Program-made: the position numbers and the translations under genes
Shown: one piece after another, positions 32,127-34,288 of the stretch
How positions within the stretch are numbered: the first letter of the stretch is position 1
How the letters are laid out: each line of letters begins with the position of its first letter
From: Clostridiales bacterium
GTDB taxonomy: Bacteria > Bacillota > Clostridia > Oscillospirales > CAG-272
Length of the DNA stretch: 34,288 nt
Assembly (NCBI GenBank): GCA_022793655.1
Contig: JAAWDG010000015.1
Location: forward strand, 1-34,288
Reading direction: 5' to 3'
The notes under the pieces: model-generated
The model's input: the letters and a program-made list of their open reading frames with translations, nothing else
What the model was told of the DNA's origin: nothing
The model's database searches: none

Positions 32127-34288
32127 TTATCGTTTTTTCGATCCGTCACCAACGACTGCACCCTCATGCTTTGAACAATAACTGCCGCCATGATATACAT
32201 AACTGGCATCGCCGATTTTTACATCCACATCTTCGGGGATATCGTCGCGATTGACAGTGATAAAGCCGATCTTCTCGGTAGAGGGACACCCTTCTCTGGC
32301 AACGCTGCCGGTTTCTTTACAAATATCTAACAATACATGGCAATCGCACTTATCAGTCGGTATATTCGAAACGGTAAAATAGCCTGTTTCAACAGCATTG
32401 CCGCGCATATCGGCCTTACATGCTTCTGTTACCAGCTTTCCTGAATATCGGCAATATTCAGCTGTAACAATATCTTTACCATATGGAAAAAATTGTTTCT
32501 CAGCCTTGCCCTCATTAATCTCATTTAAAACAGGTTCATGAATCGCTGTCATGGCCGTGTTCCAAACAATAGCCGCCGAGGCAGCCGGAAAACCAGTCAG
32601 TGTCTTATTCCATTCATAGCCAAACCATACACCGCCGACATAATACGGCGTATAGCCAATAAACCATTTATCAATATCATCGTTAGTGGTACCTGTTTTG
32701 CCGGCTACATTAATCTGAGAATCTAATTTAATCGAACTGGCGGCCGTACCGGTAGATACAACCTTTTCCATCATTCGTGTCATAATAATTGAGGTGGTCT
32801 CACTGATTACCGCGTTGGACTCGGCCTTATTATCCACAATCACATTACCGTTATAATCTTCTATTTTTAATACGGTACGAGGTTTGTGATACACACCGCC
32901 GTTGGCAAACATACTATAGGCTGCAGTCATTTCAAGCACTGTAACACCATAACTCATACCGCCAAGCGCTAATCCGGAATAGTTCATATCAGAAATAACA
33001 TAACCGCTTTTGGTCTCTTCGCTGAGAATGAAACTGTCCATATGCAGTTTGTTTTTTACATAGTCAAACGATGTTTCAACGCCAAGTTTCATCAGAACAC
33101 GGACAGAAACAGTATTGACCGAACGCGTGATAGCGTCGTGAATGGTTGTAAGACCGCCGTATACATTCGGTGCATTCGACGGCCATGGTGTAGCGTTGTC
33201 ATCACCATAATTAACTGGCCGGTCGTCAAAGACAGAGGCATAATTGATCACCCCTTCTTCCAAAGCAGGCGCATAGATTGATAAAGGCTTAATGGATGAG
33301 CCAGGTGAACGCTGGGTTTTAGTCGCATAGCTTTGAATTCGGTCACCCGTTTTTTCTCCTCGATCGCCCACAAGCGCCAAAACATCACCTGTATATGGAT
33401 CAATCACCACCATTGAGCACTTTGGCTGCATACTGCCTGCAACGCTGGGAAAATTATTTTCATCCTTAAACACATTTTCCAGTCTTTCCTGAATAGCAGG
33501 ATCAATTAAGGTATAAATGCGCAAACCGCCTGTATAAATCATGCTGGTTGCTACTGTCTCTGACACACCAAGCTGCTGTACAAGCAGTTCAATGGAATCA
33601 TTGATAACCTGATCTGTATACCATGAATTATAAGAGGTTCCTGTAGAAGAGGAGTCCTTGCCTTTATACAGCACTAATTCCTCATCATAGGCGGCTCTAT
33701 ATTCTTCTTCTGTAATTTTATGTTGTTCATACATCTGGGTAAGTACAGCACGCCTTCTATCCTGATTGTTTTCAGGATGCTGAATCGGATCCCATTTCGT
33801 CGGCGCCTGTGTAATGGAAGCAATCGCTGCACATTCAACCAATGTCAGTTCAGAAACGTCTTTGCCAAAATAAGTTTTAGCGGCTGCCTGTACCCCATAA
33901 GAACGCTGCGAGAGGTAAATGGTATTCAAATAAATTTCCAGAATCTCTGATTTATCTAACTTTTTTTCCAAATTCAGAGCCATGAAAATTTCCTGCACCT
34001 TACGCTGAATGGTGACATCATCATAACCGGTGACATTTTTAATTACCTGTTGTGTAATGGTAGAACCGCCATAGCTTTTACCGCCTGGCATAAAAAAGTT
34101 CGCTGTAGCTGAAAGCGTTCGGATCCAGTCAACACCATGGTGCGACTCAAAACGTTTATCCTCAATGGCAATAAACGCATTGACTAAGTTTTTGGGAATT
34201 TCATTATAGGATACCCATACACGGTTTTCAATCGCAGAAAGATTTTGATTTTCCATGGGTTTTGATTCACCGATACGGTTAGCGCGGT
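32127..34288 (-). CDS. Class A penicillin-binding protein (partial, N-terminus beyond the window)
   Basis: Bifunctional glycosyltransferase/transpeptidase of peptidoglycan synthesis. The frame is open to the window edge, so the cytoplasmic tail and membrane anchor are missing; about 720 residues remain. The GT51 domain is near the start: IAIEDKRFESHHGVDW (catalytic Glu), GGSTITQQ, RKVQEIFMALNLEKKL, EILEIYLNTIYL. The transpeptidase has SSIK (nucleophile Ser in RSPGSSIKPL), SVN and KTGTT. After it comes a tail with seven cysteines (YCRYSG, EACK, DKCDCH, DICKE, EGCPS, SYCSK), as in some clostridial PBP1A, which could form disulfides or bind metal. Terminator follows the stop by 45 bases. Confidence 0.95.
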   Translation of the reverse strand, partial: RANRIGESKPMENQNLSAIENRVWVSYNEIPKNLVNAFIAIEDKRFESHHGVDWIRTLSATANFFMPGGKSYGGSTITQQVIKNVTGYDDVTIQRKVQEIFMALNLEKKLDKSEILEIYLNTIYLSQRSYGVQAAAKTYFGKDVSELTLVECAAIASITQAPTKWDPIQHPENNQDRRRAVLTQMYEQHKITEEEYRAAYDEELVLYKGKDSSSTGTSYNSWYTDQVINDSIELLVQQLGVSETVATSMIYTGGLRIYTLIDPAIQERLENVFKDENNFPSVAGSMQPKCSMVVIDPYTGDVLALVGDRGEKTGDRIQSYATKTQRSPGSSIKPLSIYAPALEEGVINYASVFDDRPVNYGDDNATPWPSNAPNVYGGLTTIHDAITRSVNTVSVRVLMKLGVETSFDYVKNKLHMDSFILSEETKSGYVISDMNYSGLALGGMSYGVTVLEMTAAYSMFANGGVYHKPRTVLKIEDYNGNVIVDNKAESNAVISETTSIIMTRMMEKVVSTGTAASSIKLDSQINVAGKTGTTNDDIDKWFIGYTPYYVGGVWFGYEWNKTLTGFPAASAAIVWNTAMTAIHEPVLNEINEGKAEKQFFPYGKDIVTAEYCRYSGKLVTEACKADMRGNAVETGYFTVSNIPTDKCDCHVLLDICKETGSVAREGCPSTEKIGFITVNRDDIPEDVDVKIGDASYVYHGGSYCSKHEGAVVGDGSKKR

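Overview
The window reads as a low-GC, anaerobic Firmicute of the class Clostridia. The grounds are strong AGGAGG-type ribosome binding sites, sigma-A promoters close to consensus, intrinsic terminators with U-tracts, and the gene sets rpmG-secE-nusG-rplK-rplA and miaB-ylbF-mutS-mutL. A DUF1385 (YqhQ-like) protein, a lipoprotein polysaccharide deacetylase and a DacF-type carboxypeptidase point the same way. No CRISPR array, insertion sequence, phage gene or rRNA was seen.

Layout. Positions 1-2350 hold two minus-strand genes: a CaCA-family cation/Na+ antiporter, preceded by a probable yybP-ykoY (Mn2+) riboswitch with its own terminator, and a lipoprotein polysaccharide deacetylase. From 2773 to 27160 nearly everything is on the plus strand: an MBL-fold hydrolase; pyrophosphatase; the translation/transcription block rpmG, secE, nusG, rplK, rplA; a membrane/redox cassette (unknown membrane protein, NusG-domain-II protein, Gx-type membrane protein, ApbE flavin transferase); the repair and tRNA-modification run miaB, ylbF-like, mutS, mutL, tgt; ligA and obgE; then a glyoxalase-II-like hydrolase, a long GluRS, GlnRS and a hexapeptide acetyltransferase. 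A tRNA-Leu(TAG) and the DUF1385 gene are minus-strand exceptions. From 27328 to the end all genes are on the minus strand: a cysteine-rich protein with a run of six cysteines, a small P-loop protein, pgi, a D-Ala-D-Ala carboxypeptidase, a small membrane protein and a class A penicillin-binding protein that runs off the window edge.

How they work together. Most of the window is housekeeping: translation and its autoregulation, mismatch repair (MutS with an endonuclease-type MutL) beside DNA ligase, tRNA modification and aminoacylation, and cell-wall synthesis and trimming. The less ordinary parts are the riboswitch-antiporter unit, the flavinylation-linked cassette resembling part of Gram-positive extracellular electron transfer loci, the structured intergenic region at 22.26-22.47 kb, the cysteine-rich protein at 27.3-28.1 kb, and a terminator that overlaps the ribosome binding site of the small membrane gene at 31.6-32.05 kb. 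Nothing amounts to a demonstrable new defence or mobile system. Family assignments are from motif recognition by eye; no database search was run.
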